Shown in pieces: positions 1 through 9,140 of a stretch of 64,000 bases of DNA. Below the pieces are notes generated by a model. The model saw nothing but the letters and a program-made list of their open reading frames with translations. It was not told where the DNA came from and searched no databases. Source of the DNA: Terriglobia bacterium (lineage in GTDB: Bacteria > Acidobacteriota > Terriglobia > Versatilivoradales > Versatilivoraceae); the NCBI GenBank assembly GCA_951813285.1, contig OX638355.1, positions 4,648,437-4,712,436 of the forward strand. The letters run 5' to 3'. The position numbers and the translations under genes are program-made. Positions within the stretch are counted from its first letter, which is position 1; each line of letters begins with the position of its first letter.

Positions 1-1505
1 TCCTCCGAGTTCAAGAGGGCCTGGATCTGCTCTTCCGACGGCATGACCACCGGCTCGAATTTCTCCTTGAGGTAGCGCTGCGCCGGCCGCAACTCGTTTT
101 CAAAGGACTTGAGCGCGATCCTCAAATCCTCCCGGATCACCTCGGGGACCTGGGCCAGCCGTTCTTCCATCAGGCGCTGTCTATAGGGATGATAGAGGGC
201 ATTGAGCTTGCGGCGGAAAGGCTTGATCCGAAGGTCCAGCCGGCGGTTGGCGCGATCGATGGACTCCTTCTCCAGCGGGGAGGCCTCGGGTAGAGACCGC
301 TCATCGGGTTGCAGCCACTGCTGGGGGTTGTAGGCCGGCGTGAAAACGGCCGTCAACCGGTAGTAGTCCAACTGGGAAATGGGGTCGTACTTGTGGTCGT
401 GGCACTGAGCGCAGCCCACGGTGAGCCCCATCACGTTGCTGGCGACGGTCTGAACGGTGCGCTGCAGGACCCCGTAGCGAATGTCGGGGGTGTTGAGCAC
501 ATCCTGGTTGGTGTCGTCGGCGGCAACTCTGAGAAAGCCGGTGGCCTGCAGCAGGCGGCTCATGGCGGGACTGAGCTCCGGCGCCGCGCGCCAGTCCACC
601 ATCTCGTCTCCGGCCAACTGCTCGGTGAGAAAACGGTCGTAGGGCTTGTCCCGGTTGATGGCATCGATGACATAGTCCCGGTACTTCCATTTTCCGGGAA
701 CGCCCAGCGGCTGCTTGCCGGTCACAAAGTCGTTATCGCCGCCCAGAGTGTCGGTATATCCGGCCTCGTCCAGCCAATGGCGGCCCCAGCGCTCCCCGAA
801 ATGAGGGGAAGCCAGCAGACGTTCCACCAGCTGCTCATAGGCCAGCGGGGAACCGTCGGCCAGGAAGGCGTCCACCTCCTCCGGCCCCGGGGGCAAGCCG
901 ATCAGGTCCAGATAGAGGCGCCGCATCAGGAAGAGGCGGTCTGCATCGGCCGAGAACCCGATCCCTTTTTCCTCCAGCTTCTCCAGCAGAAAGCCATCCA
1001 CCGGGGTGCGCACCCGCTCGGCCTGGCGAACCGGCGGCGGTTCCGGCGCCGCCAGCTTGCGAAAGGCCCAGTATTCCCGGTCTGCCCGGGAAAGCGGCGG
1101 TGGCTGGACCTTTATCTGGCGGCGCCGGTCGCCCGCCCGGTCCGGAGCCTGGTAGAACTTTAGGGTGGGAGCCCCGGCTCCGATCCAGCGGCGAATGACT
1201 TCGATGTCCTCGCCGGAGGGTTTCTGCTGTCCGGCCGGGGGCATGGATCCGTCCACCAGGCGCTTGTAGATCAGACTGGCATCGGGGGAATGCTTCACCA
1301 ACCCGGCTCCACTGGCCCCGCCCTTCTCGATGAGCAGCGGGTTGGTCAGATCCAATCCGCCCATGGGCTCCAGCGACCCGTGGCAGTGGGTGCAGTAACT
1401 CGACAGGATCGGCAGGACCTCCGATTCGAACTGAGGGATGGATTGAGCCGGTGCAGGCCCGGGAATTAACAGCAGAAGGACCGGCAGCCACAGCCGCGTA
1501 CGCAT
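1..1505 (-). CDS. PSCyt1/PSCyt2 (DUF1549) cytochrome-like protein, 3' end cut by window
   Basis: The gene starts at an ATG at 1505 and stays open to the window edge (about 501 codons seen). The first 20 residues are a hydrophobic signal peptide ending in PAPA, so the protein is exported. A haem-c motif CTHCH lies at residues 38-42, as in the planctomycete-type cytochrome domain PSCyt1. A second cysteine motif, CAQCHDHKYDPI, near residue 363 is the hallmark of the PSCyt2/DUF1549 domain. Known family members are 900-1100 residues long and end in a PSD1/DUF1553 domain, which would lie outside the window. These proteins are common in Planctomycetes, Verrucomicrobia and Acidobacteria and often sit near sulfatases or dehydrogenases. 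The substrate is unknown. The family call is firm; an electron-transfer role is inferred. Confidence 0.9.
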   Translation of the reverse strand, partial: MRTRLWLPVLLLLIPGPAPAQSIPQFESEVLPILSSYCTHCHGSLEPMGGLDLTNPLLIEKGGASGAGLVKHSPDASLIYKRLVDGSMPPAGQQKPSGEDIEVIRRWIGAGAPTLKFYQAPDRAGDRRRQIKVQPPPLSRADREYWAFRKLAAPEPPPVRQAERVRTPVDGFLLEKLEEKGIGFSADADRLFLMRRLYLDLIGLPPGPEEVDAFLADGSPLAYEQLVERLLASPHFGERWGRHWLDEAGYTDTLGGDNDFVTGKQPLGVPGKWKYRDYVIDAINRDKPYDRFLTEQLAGDEMVDWRAAPELSPAMSRLLQATGFLRVAADDTNQDVLNTPDIRYGVLQRTVQTVASNVMGLTVGCAQCHDHKYDPISQLDYYRLTAVFTPAYNPQQWLQPDERSLPEASPLEKESIDRANRRLDLRIKPFRRKLNALYHPYRQRLMEERLAQVPEVIREDLRIALKSFENELRPAQRYLKEKFEPVVMPSEEQIQALLNSE

Positions 1506-1596
1506 GGTGGAACCCAGGAAACCGTTGTCGTCTGAAGCCATATTATCCGAGGGATTCGGCAGCCGGTCAAGAGCCCGGATTGGGACCGGCAGGAAA

Positions 1597-1751
1597 GCTT
1601 GCCTGAAACAACTCTGGCGCCCAGGCCGCCTCAGACCGTGGAACCAATTGAAACCATGAGACTTGGAGACATTTTTCTTGAAACACAATTTGTTTCCCAC
1701 TCGGATGATCTGCCCCGTCGTGGGGGGCAGGGGCGTCGCTTGTCTGAAACA
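1597..1751 (-). repeat. IS110 3'-end relic plus R1 palindrome
   Basis: Read on the minus strand, 1751-1597 matches 59055-59200 with few changes. It has an R1 palindrome (1691-1751) followed by a stretch resembling the last codons of the IS110 transposase gene that ends at 59046 (shared AAGTCTC.TGGTTTCAA and GGTTCCAC words). No transposase precedes it here, so it looks like a solo IS110 right end joined to R1. Confidence 0.7.
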
Positions 1752-2319
1752 ACCGAAAAAAGACAAAAGAAAAGGAGGAATCCACGAAGGGCCACGAAGG
1801 ACGACGAAGGGACACTAAGGCATTGAGGTGAACCGTAACGGGATACCAAGGTCGCAAAGGGATTGGTCGATTTCTGATTGTTACACTCTCGTATGATCCG
1901 CACGGCAGGGCGAGGGCGACACTTGTCTGAGATCGAATACCCGGGGAAATTGCTGTCGCCGCCTACGCGGCTCAACTCTTAGAGAGCACGTGGTCCATGG
2001 GCTGACGCCCACGGCTAAGTGCTATCGCCGCCTTGGCGGCTGCCTGGAACCCCGGGCTGACGCCCGGGAGATGATCATTTGAATAAGCATCCCGCGCCCG
2101 AGCAGTGTCTTGACTTCGGAGAGAGCGGCGAAGTCGCGGTTGACCCAGATCCGGGGAGGAAACTTCTCCTGCAGACCTTCCTTATAAAGCGGCGAAGCCG
2201 CGGCAGCACTTAGCCGTGGGCGTCAGCCCATGGGAAACGTCGCCTATGGGTGTCGAGCCGCGTAGGCGGCGGCAGCAAATGCCGGTGAGCCCAAGTGACG
2301 CACAAGCCGACGCAAGGAT

Positions 2320-2418
2320 GAGCCTTTTGCACCAGGTCGCACCCGACTATTGAAATAGGCAGAACATCACGATTGCCGGCAAAATGACCTGTCCCACTGC
2401 CAATATTGCAAGAGGCTC
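2320..2418. repeat. R5 MITE, internally deleted copy
   Basis: The element begins GAGCCTTTTGCA, the start of the terminal repeat of the IS5-like element at 59809-61295, and ends CCAATATTGCAAGAGGCTC, which matches the inverse of that 19-bp repeat at 16 of 19 positions. Relative to the 336-bp copy at 51922-52257 it lacks about 234 bp between two short CCTTTT-CA words, so it is probably a deletion derivative. Confidence 0.7.
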
Positions 2419-2487
2419 TCTCGCATGATCTGCACGGCAGGGCTGCGGCCCGGCAACCCGACACGCTCTCTTGAGGAGCAAGAGTGA

Positions 2488-2670
2488 ATGGGAGAACGCC
2501 CACCCGGGAGCGCGGGCGTCTCGCCCGCATAGGACTTGGCACCAGAGTAGCGAACCCTGCAATGGCCGGTTTGGTGCACTGTTCGAGGGAATGCCCCTGG
2601 ATCGCAGGCTGCTTGCACGAATAAGGTTGCGGGCGGGACGCCCGCGCTCCCGGGGGGCTCCCTCCCATGA
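2488..2670. repeat. R3 inverted pair
   Basis: Two inverted arms, 2488-2519 and 2639-2670, share ATGGGAG followed by CCCGGGAGCGCGGGCG. The same pair occurs at 15357-15600 and 52323-52508. Translated by chance, the arms read as Gly/Ala/Arg-Ser-Arg-Pro strings in several frames, a typical artefact of this repeat. Confidence 0.75.
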
Positions 2671-2714
2671 CGCCGGGATATCAAGGTCACGAAGGAATGG
2701 TCGATTTCTGATAG

Positions 2715-2886
2715 TTTCACTCTCTTATGATCCGCACGACAGGGCGGGGGCGACACTTGTTGGCAATTGATAATCCCCGGGCGAACGCCCGGGCGACTCA
2801 TTGAGCCGCGAAGCGGCGGCAGCAGGTAGCCGTGGGCGTGAGCCGGGCGCGGGCCGGGCTATGCCCGGCACGGGCCATTGGAAAGG
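2715..2886. repeat. R1 copy and short GC palindromes before the sialidase gene end
   Basis: An R1 copy lies at about 2715-2761 (TTTCACTCT, ATGATCCGCACG, CAGGGCGGGGGCGACACTTG). It is followed by small palindromes such as CCCGGGCGAACGCCCGGG and GCCGCGAAGCGGC. No gene is visible. Confidence 0.6.
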
Positions 2887-4275
2887 TTAACCCAGCATTT
2901 GCGGCGTGATTTCCTTGCCCAGCAGGAAGTGTTTGCGGTCCGGATACCACAGGATCTGCTTGCCTCCGGCGTAACTCATGGCCCCGTAGAAGGACAGCCA
3001 GGTTCTGCCGCCCTCGGGCCCGCCGTTTCCGGGGCCCACCGCGACGTTTTCGGCATCGCAGAACACCTTGGGCTGGTTGAACCAGATGGGCTGATGGGCC
3101 TTGGGCTGGAACTCCCCGACGGCATAGAACATGGGAGCCCGGCGGGCGCCCATGTCGCCCGGCCCCTTGGCGCCGTAGCCGGTCCCGTCATGGTTCTGGA
3201 AGAAAAGGATGTAGCGGCCGTCCAGGAGTCGGTAAAGCGGGGCCGTATTCTTGGGATGGGGCATGAAGCGGCCCTGGTCGCGGATGCGCAGCGCTTCCGA
3301 CTTCCGCCAGACCCGGCCGTCGGAATCTTCCGACACGGAATACCAGACGTTGCCGGTAATCGTCCGCATGGCGGCAAACAGTCGCCCATCGGGCAGAAGC
3401 ACTACCGCCGGCTCCTCGCCCAGGCTGTAGCCGCGGCTCCTGTGGGGCTCGAAGGGACAGGGCACTGATACGGAATCCCCCTCCGGGAGCCAGGTGAGCT
3501 TGAGGTCCCTGGGGTGGGGGCCGTCGTCGAGGTTGTCGAATCGAACGAATTCCGACCGGGAGTCGGGATACCATCCGGCGGGGCCGTTGGCCATGGGGAA
3601 GCGGCTCAAGCTGCTCCAGCGCGTAAACCCGAGCAGCATGCGGTCCTTGGAATCCCGAATGGATTGCTGCCAGAAGATCAGGTTTTTCTGCATCTTGGGA
3701 TCGGGGTGGTCGTACCTGGGACGCCGCCGGACCTCCAGGTCGGCTCCCTCCTGCCAGGTGTGGCCGTCATCGTCCGAGTAGATGCAGCGCTGCAGCGAGG
3801 TGACCGTGTAGGACATGTCGGTGACGCCCGTGTGCTTGTTGAACAACAGGTAGATGCGACCGCTGCGGCTCACCAGCGGAACGGCAAAGGCCGCCGTAAA
3901 TCCCGGGTGGTCGGTGGGGCCGACAATGGTTTCCGGCGCAGTCCAGGTCACCCCGCCGTCCCGGCTCCGCGAAGCCACGGTACGGTAGTCGCGGGACATC
4001 TCGTAGGCTCCCTGGCTCCAGGTCGCCAGCAGGTCCCCCTTGGGGGTCTCCACCACGATGAGATGCTCGTTGTCCCCATCGTCTGCGAGCGGTTCAGGAG
4101 GCAGGTAGAGCACATGGTCAGGCTTGGTACGCTTCCACTCGTCGGTATAGCAGCGTTGCTGCCCGGCCCCGGCTCCCGAGCCGGACCCTTTGCTCCAGGA
4201 GACCCCTGGACCTGCCGCGCCCCCGGCCATCACCGGCACCGCTGCCAACGACTTGATGAGTTCTCGTCGATTCAT
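2887..4275 (-). CDS. Sialidase-like (BNR/Asp-box) exported enzyme
   Basis: 462 residues. The ATG at 4275 has GGAGG six bases upstream. The N-terminus NRRELIKSL followed by a hydrophobic Ala/Gly stretch is a Tat signal, so the protein is exported folded. Two Asp-box motifs of the sialidase beta-propeller fold are clear: SRSRDGGVTW near residue 106 and IYSDDDGHTW near residue 165; further propeller blades follow. The family includes exo-alpha-sialidases and many uncharacterised glycan-binding or glycan-cleaving enzymes. I cannot confirm the arginine triad by eye, so hydrolysis of sialic acid itself is not assured. The gene stands alone downstream of the VapBC pair on the same strand. Confidence 0.85.
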   Translation of the reverse strand: MNRRELIKSLAAVPVMAGGAAGPGVSWSKGSGSGAGAGQQRCYTDEWKRTKPDHVLYLPPEPLADDGDNEHLIVVETPKGDLLATWSQGAYEMSRDYRTVASRSRDGGVTWTAPETIVGPTDHPGFTAAFAVPLVSRSGRIYLLFNKHTGVTDMSYTVTSLQRCIYSDDDGHTWQEGADLEVRRRPRYDHPDPKMQKNLIFWQQSIRDSKDRMLLGFTRWSSLSRFPMANGPAGWYPDSRSEFVRFDNLDDGPHPRDLKLTWLPEGDSVSVPCPFEPHRSRGYSLGEEPAVVLLPDGRLFAAMRTITGNVWYSVSEDSDGRVWRKSEALRIRDQGRFMPHPKNTAPLYRLLDGRYILFFQNHDGTGYGAKGPGDMGARRAPMFYAVGEFQPKAHQPIWFNQPKVFCDAENVAVGPGNGGPEGGRTWLSFYGAMSYAGGKQILWYPDRKHFLLGKEITPQMLG

Positions 4276-4452
4276 CTTCTTCCTCCAACCGGTTCCCCAA
4301 GATTTGTCACTGGTTTGAGTGCCTCATCCACCGTTTCGCCCGGCCATTCGAGCCGCCGGCGTTCAGAAAGTATAGTCCAATCGCGGGACTCCCTGCACTG
4401 CTTTGATTCCAATTGGAGCCGGAGGCCGGCGACCGGTGAAAATGGGGCTCAT

Positions 4453-4881
4453 CTAGGTCAACGGATTCTTCCAACGCAACTCATCAAATCGGCCGAAATC
4501 CAAATCGTTGGAATAGAGCGTGTAGCCGTGCTCGATGGCATAGGCTGCCATGTGAGCGTCCGTGGTCAGTCCAGATCCGCCCGGAACCGATCGAAGCAAC
4601 CCGGACAGAATGGGCCAATGGCGACCTGTGGGTGCAAGCAATTGGACATTGGGCTGTGCGAGCCAGCTTTCTGCAATATCCAGCGCTTGGCCCACATCGA
4701 GGGGGTATTCAAAAACGCGACGGTTGGTGGTGAGGCGGACAAAACCCAGCAGACCGGCGTAACACAACCCAACCGGTTGGTCCGACGAAAGAACTCCTTC
4801 CCACCAGCGGCGTGCTTGGGCATGGAATGGATTGGCCGCGTCCACCGCATAAACCAGAAGATTGACATCGGGAAGAATCAT
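4453..4881 (-). CDS. vapC: VapC-type PIN-domain ribonuclease toxin
   Basis: 142 residues, close to the usual VapC size of about 130-140. The PIN fold acidic residues are visible: Asp5 in MILPDVNLLVY, and near the C-terminus TTDAHMAAYA and SNDLDFGRF, the conserved D-x-x-x-A and DxDF positions that bind Mg2+. VapC toxins cleave RNA, often initiator tRNA or rRNA. It starts 8 nt after the stop of the ribbon-helix-helix antitoxin, which indicates co-transcription. A TA pair in this setting may stabilise the locus; that part is inference. Confidence 0.9.
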   Translation of the reverse strand: MILPDVNLLVYAVDAANPFHAQARRWWEGVLSSDQPVGLCYAGLLGFVRLTTNRRVFEYPLDVGQALDIAESWLAQPNVQLLAPTGRHWPILSGLLRSVPGGSGLTTDAHMAAYAIEHGYTLYSNDLDFGRFDELRWKNPLT

Positions 4882-4889
4882 TGGCGTGG

Positions 4890-5150
4890 CTATTCCTCCC
4901 GTTCCCGGCGCTCCTCGGTCTCAAGCTCGTCAACCAATTGGTTAAGCTTCACCGGGTCAAATCCCGGCCGCATGCCCAATTTGTGCACCCTTATGCGATA
5001 CTTCTTCGCCCGCGGACGCTCCTGCCGGCTTTGCAGTCCCTCCCGCAAAAGGGCGTTTATGACCCGCTTCAGCGAGTGACCATGGCGCCGCCGCTGTTCT
5101 TGGATTTGGGCTGCGAGATCATCGTCAATGGTGAGTGTAGTACGCATCAT
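4890..5150 (-). CDS. vapB: VapB-type ribbon-helix-helix antitoxin
   Basis: 86 residues. The N-terminal MRTTLTIDDDLAAQIQEQ followed by RRRHGHSLKRVINALLREGL is a classic ribbon-helix-helix DNA-binding domain (beta strand, then two helices). The C-terminal acidic tail (DELETEERREREE) fits the toxin-neutralising part. The gene begins with tandem ATG codons (5150 and 5147). The antitoxin-toxin order, short gap and a palindrome directly upstream fit autoregulation. Confidence 0.88.
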   Translation of the reverse strand: MMRTTLTIDDDLAAQIQEQRRRHGHSLKRVINALLREGLQSRQERPRAKKYRIRVHKLGMRPGFDPVKLNQLVDELETEERREREE

Positions 5151-5153
5151 TGC

Positions 5154-5170
5154 ATCATATAGTATGTGAT
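5154..5170. promoter_or_regulatory. Probable VapB operator palindrome
   Basis: ATCATATAGTATGTGAT is an imperfect inverted repeat (7 of 8 arm positions) only three bases before the first vapB ATG, within an AT-rich patch. Ribbon-helix-helix antitoxins usually bind such palindromes over their own promoter. No binding data; position and symmetry are the only evidence. Confidence 0.4.
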
Positions 5171-5392
5171 ATTTGATGTCAATGATGTCAATCCGGGTAT
5201 GCCTTCAGTTGCCGGATCAACAGGCTTGCTCGAGATCTATGTCTCAGACTTTCCTGTCTTCCCGGCCCAGATCCGCCCAAAAGCCGGTTGAGCCCCATGG
5301 ATCGAGGCGGTACACTATCGGCCCCCGGACAGGCCTGGGGATTCTGTCCTGACACAGCCCCGGCCGCCTTGCTCCACCGAAAGGAATCCGAC

Positions 5393-6361
5393 ATGGGATC
5401 TCGAATGCTTCTGGTTCTCTCCGCGTGCCTGCTCCTGGCTGGCGCCGCCGCCTGCCGAAGCCCGCAGCCTCCTTCCGAATGGTCCTTCGGCATTATCGGA
5501 GACCTGCCCTACGCACCGGTGGAGGAACCGCAGTTCGAAAACCTCATAGACGCCATGAACCGGGAGGACCTGGCCTTTGTGATCCACGTGGGCGACTTCA
5601 AGGGACAGAACGATCCCTGCGGTGACGACATCTACAGGCAACGCCTGGAGCAGTTCAACCGCTTCAGGCATCCCTTCATCTTCGTCCCCGGCGACAACGA
5701 ATGGACCGACTGCCACAAACCGGAAACGCCTTCCGATCCCCTGGAGCGTTTGGCCTTCCTCCGCAAGGTCCTCTATCCCACCGACCGGACCCTGGGGCAG
5801 ACCAGCTTCGAGCTGGAACGTCAAAGCAGCTTGCCCGCCTTTGCCCGCTTCAGGGAGAACAGCCGCTGGAGCCGGTCGGGCGTCCTCTTCGCCACCCTGC
5901 ACGTGGTGGGAAGCAATGACGGATTCGGCCGTTGGCCGGAGGGAGACCGGGAGCATGCCCAGCGCCTGGCGGCCAACCGGGCCTGGATGGAAGCCGCCTT
6001 CCGTCTGGCCGCCGGGGACGGCTATCGGGCGCTGATGCTGGTTATCCATGGCAATCCTCGCTTCGACCTGCCCCCGGGAGATTCCCGGCGCTCCGGCTTC
6101 GAGGATTTTCTCGGCTCCCTGGAGGCCGAAATGCTGGCCTTTTCCAAGCCCGTGGTTCTGGTGCATGGAGACACCCATTACTTCAGAATCGACAAACCCC
6201 TGCGGAACTCCGAAACCCGCCGCCGAATCGTCCACCTCACCCGAGTGGAATCCTTCGGGGTTCCCGATGTCCACTGGCTGCGGGCGACGGTTCAGGAAGC
6301 CAACCCCAACGTCTTCGTCTTCGATCCGGTGTTGCTGTCGACCGATCGGGAGGAACCATGA
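5393..6361 (+). CDS. Calcineurin-like metallophosphoesterase, lipoprotein
   Basis: 322 residues from the ATG at 5393, preceded by AAGGAA. An in-frame upstream start exists at 5288, but this ATG opens directly onto a signal peptide with a lipobox (LAGAAAC), so the mature protein is probably membrane-anchored through Cys18. Metal-binding motifs of the calcineurin fold appear in order: GDLPY, HVGDFK, PGDNEWTD, VIHGNP and VHGDTHYF. The substrate is unknown. Its stop codon overlaps the start of the amidase gene (ATGA), indicating translational coupling. Known relatives are annotated only as metallophosphoesterases. Confidence 0.85.
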   Translation: MGSRMLLVLSACLLLAGAAACRSPQPPSEWSFGIIGDLPYAPVEEPQFENLIDAMNREDLAFVIHVGDFKGQNDPCGDDIYRQRLEQFNRFRHPFIFVPGDNEWTDCHKPETPSDPLERLAFLRKVLYPTDRTLGQTSFELERQSSLPAFARFRENSRWSRSGVLFATLHVVGSNDGFGRWPEGDREHAQRLAANRAWMEAAFRLAAGDGYRALMLVIHGNPRFDLPPGDSRRSGFEDFLGSLEAEMLAFSKPVVLVHGDTHYFRIDKPLRNSETRRRIVHLTRVESFGVPDVHWLRATVQEANPNVFVFDPVLLSTDREEP

Positions 6362-7767
6362 GTTCGTCGGACATCGGTTACGCCAGCCTGACACAACAGG
6401 CAGAGTGGATCCGCACCAAAGCGCTTTCGCCGGTTGAGATCTTGGAGGCTCACCTGCAACGCGTCCAATCCTTCAACCCCTGGCTGAAAGCCGTCGTCAC
6501 CCTGGCAGACGGAAGCCGCGAGCGTGCCCGAGAGGCGGAGGTCGCCTTGATGAGGGGGGAGTCGTGGGGCCCCCTGCATGGCGTCCCCTTCACTGCCAAA
6601 GACTGTTTCGACACCGCCGGAGTCCGAACCACCCGCGGATCCAGACTGTTCGAGAACCGCATCCCTTCTCGGGACGCCACAGCAGTGGGCCGCCTCAAGC
6701 AGGCCGGAGCCATCCTGCTGGGCAAGACCAACCTTCCCGAATTCGCTCTGTGGTCCGAGACCTCCAACGAGGTGTTCGGCCAGACCGTGAATCCGTGGAA
6801 TGCGGAAAGGACAGCCGGAGGCTCCAGCGGCGGAGAGGCTGCCGCGCTTGCCGCCGGATTGTCGCCGCTCGGCATCGGCACCGACCTGGGAGGCTCCAAC
6901 CGGCTGCCCGCCCACTACTGTGGCATCGTGGGCTTCAAGCCCACTCAGGGCCGCATTCCCATCACGGGCCAGTTCCCCGAGGTGATGCCCCGCCATCTGC
7001 ACGTGGGTCCCCTGACCCGCACCGTCCGGGACGCTGCCCTGGCGCTTTCGGTGCTGGCGGGACCCGATGGCCGCGACCCCTACGCCGTTCCGGTTCAGGC
7101 GCCCCACCGGGTGCCCTGGGACGCGCCGCTACCGCCGCTGAAGATCGGCTACTTTCCCGAAGGACCATTCCAGCCGGTAGCCAAAATCATTCAAGAGACG
7201 GTCACCCGGGCCGCCGTCAAGCTGGCGAAACTGGGCTGCCGGGTGCAGCCGGTGGCCCTGGAGGGCTGGAAGCGGTCCAAGCCCATCGAGATGGTGATGA
7301 GACTGCTGGTGGCCGAGGCCGCTCACTACTTCGAGCCGGTCGTGGCCGGCAGGAAGGACCGGTTGGCGCCCTCGGTGCAACGGCTGCTGGATACTCCCCC
7401 GCCCGCTATCACCGACTACGTGGCGGCCCTGGCCGGTTGCGAGCAGCTCCGGGCCGACCTGATGCAGCACTTCTCCACCCATGACCTGCTACTGCTGCCG
7501 ACGGCTCCGGTCACGGCCCACCCCCACGATGCCGTCAGCCTGAAGGTGGACGACCAGACGGTCCCGGCCGTGCACGCGGCCTCGATAACCCCGGCCTTCG
7601 GGATAACCGGCTCACCGGCAATCTCGGTCCCCTTCGGACTGAGCCCGGACGGCTTCCCCATCGGAGTCCAACTGGTAGCCCGCCATTTCGAGGAAGCCAC
7701 CCTCCTTCACGCGGCGGCGGCCCTGGAATCGACAGCTTCCCTGAAGACCCGCCGGCCTCCACTCTGA
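6358..7767 (+). CDS. Amidase signature family hydrolase
   Basis: 469 residues. The ATG at 6358 overlaps the previous stop by four bases. The Ser-cisSer-Lys machinery is intact: Lys in [11 protein letters not shown], the Gly/Ser-rich [13 protein letters not shown] loop, and the nucleophile Ser in [12 protein letters not shown] followed by [13 protein letters not shown]. Family members hydrolyse amides (acetamide, aryl amides, peptide amides) or act as GatA in Glu-tRNA amidation. No gatB or gatC is nearby, so a free catabolic amidase is more likely. Substrate not predictable from sequence. Confidence 0.9.
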   Translation: MSSSDIGYASLTQQAEWIRTKALSPVEILEAHLQRVQSFNPWLKAVVTLADGSRERAREAEVALMRGESWGPLHGVPFTAKDCFDTAGVRTTRGSRLFENRIPSRDATAVGRLKQAGAILLGKTNLPEFALWSETSNEVFGQTVNPWNAERTAGGSSGGEAAALAAGLSPLGIGTDLGGSNRLPAHYCGIVGFKPTQGRIPITGQFPEVMPRHLHVGPLTRTVRDAALALSVLAGPDGRDPYAVPVQAPHRVPWDAPLPPLKIGYFPEGPFQPVAKIIQETVTRAAVKLAKLGCRVQPVALEGWKRSKPIEMVMRLLVAEAAHYFEPVVAGRKDRLAPSVQRLLDTPPPAITDYVAALAGCEQLRADLMQHFSTHDLLLLPTAPVTAHPHDAVSLKVDDQTVPAVHAASITPAFGITGSPAISVPFGLSPDGFPIGVQLVARHFEEATLLHAAAALESTASLKTRRPPL

Positions 7768-7779
7768 CAAGGCATCCCG

Positions 7780-8706
7780 ATGAAGCCCATCCTGGTGATC
7801 GGAAGTCTGAACATGGACTTTGTGGTTCAGACCGAGACGCTCCCCCTGCCCGGAGAGACCATCAAGGGAAGGGATTTCAGCATGATCCCCGGCGGCAAGG
7901 GGGCCAACCAGGCCGTGGCTGCCGCCAGGCTGGGCGGAAGCGTCCGCATGGTGGGCCGGGTGGGACAAGACGAGTTCGGCCGCACCCTGACCGAGGGGCT
8001 CGCCTCCGCCGGCGTCGACGCCGGCCAGGTGTTGCCCACTTCCGGCGTGGCCACCGGCGTGGCCCTCATTCTGGTGGAGCGGGAGGGACAGAACCAGATC
8101 ACCATTGCCGCCGGCGCCAACGACCGGCTGGAACCCCCGGATCTGGAACCGGCCTTCCAGGACTTCAGTCGGGGAATCGTTCTGCTGCAACTGGAGTCGC
8201 CCCTGCAGACGGTCGAGGCCGCCGCCCGCCTGGCCTGCCGGCGTGAGACGACCACCATTCTGGATCCCGCCCCGGCAGCCGCGCTACCTCAGACTCTGTT
8301 GCGCAACCTGGACTTCCTGACTCCCAACGAGACCGAGGCGCTGCTGCTGCTGGGAGAGCCGCCCGGTGAGATTCGCCTGGAGGATGCCCCCGCCCTGGGC
8401 CGCCGCCTGCTGGAGTTGGGACCCGCCACCGTGGTACTCAAGCTGGGAGACAAGGGCGCCTGGATGGTCAACCGCCACTTGAGCCGCCATTTTCCGGCCT
8501 ATTCAGTCAAGCCGGTGGACGCCACCGCCGCCGGAGACACCTTCAACGGCGCCCTGGCCGTCAGCCTGGCCGAGGGGGCTTCGCTGCCCCGGGCCATCGG
8601 CTTCGCCAATGCCGCCGCCGCCCTTTCGGTGACCCTGCCGGGAGCGCAAGCCTCCATTCCCTCCCGCAGCCAGGTCGATCGCTACCGGGGCGAGCATCGA
8701 GGTTGA
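7780..8706 (+). CDS. rbsK: Ribokinase (PfkB family sugar kinase)
   Basis: 308 residues, the normal ribokinase length. PfkB signature 1 is seen in MIPGGKGANQAVAAARLG and signature 2 in DATAAGDTFNGALAV, which carries the catalytic Asp and anion hole. The N-terminal VIGSLNMDFVV and the KLGDKGAW nucleotide-binding region agree with ribokinase rather than fructokinase. It phosphorylates D-ribose to ribose-5-phosphate using ATP. It follows the amidase by 12 nt, so it is probably in the same transcript; together they could handle nucleoside or amide breakdown products, which is inference. Confidence 0.88.
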   Translation: MKPILVIGSLNMDFVVQTETLPLPGETIKGRDFSMIPGGKGANQAVAAARLGGSVRMVGRVGQDEFGRTLTEGLASAGVDAGQVLPTSGVATGVALILVEREGQNQITIAAGANDRLEPPDLEPAFQDFSRGIVLLQLESPLQTVEAAARLACRRETTTILDPAPAAALPQTLLRNLDFLTPNETEALLLLGEPPGEIRLEDAPALGRRLLELGPATVVLKLGDKGAWMVNRHLSRHFPAYSVKPVDATAAGDTFNGALAVSLAEGASLPRAIGFANAAAALSVTLPGAQASIPSRSQVDRYRGEHRG

Positions 8707-8830
8707 CGGCTGCTCATCCGCCCGCTGCGCCGCCACATGATGTGCCGTCCAAAAAAGAGTTATCCTCGAAGGACCCCAGGGCCACCAAGCGAGCCGGCTC
8801 TGCTTCAACGGCATGCACAGCCACGAAAAA

Positions 8831-8999
8831 ATTTTTAACATGGATGCACAGGATATACAGGATTTGGTCTAAGGAGCTTGGTGTACTTTCATTCTGGGCA
8901 TCCGCAACCCCGGATCGGATCATCGCCCAAGCCAGCTTCCGGTGCAGAAACCTCACCTCCTCTTTATCCTGTGCATCCTGTGCATCCATGTAAAAAAAT
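8831..8999. repeat. R4 inverted-repeat element, copy A
   Basis: About 165 bp with long imperfect inverted ends: ACATGGATGCACAGGATA on the left and ATCCTGTGCATCCATGT on the right. A conserved core reads GGGCATCCGCAA, CGGATCATCGCC and AGCCAGCTTCCGGTGCAG. Full copies lie at 22590, 36089 and 42743. No protein is encoded. The rest of the 8707-9140 gap holds an R2-like fragment (8750-8790) and nothing else I recognise. Confidence 0.8.
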
Positions 9000-9140
9000 T
9001 CGTATCGATCGGCTGCGCCGTTGCCGGTTGATCCCAGTGGGAAGAGATATTCGAGACCGTGGTCCGGATGTAAGGATTTCCACGAGGGGCATTATACTAA
9101 CGATACCAGCCATTGGAACCGGTTCCGTGGTCGACCTCTC

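Larger units (their letters stand above)
1745..2692. repeat. Long duplicated non-coding block, copy 1 (R2 + R1 + R5 + R3)
   Basis: This 948-bp stretch is repeated in the same orientation at 51349-52530 with high identity along its whole length. It opens with an R2 segment (GAAACAACCGAAAAAAGAC, then CACGAAGG words), an R1 palindrome at 1877-1931, runs of short GC palindromes such as GGGCTGACGCCC, an R5 MITE and an R3 inverted pair. Short open frames across it have no start signal or family resemblance and are also found, disrupted, in the other copy. I see no gene. Confidence 0.85.

Noticed and set aside
8831..8999. CRISPR-like repeats from GATGCACAGGAT words
   Set aside because: Units are inverted, few and dispersed, with no regular spacers and no cas genes.
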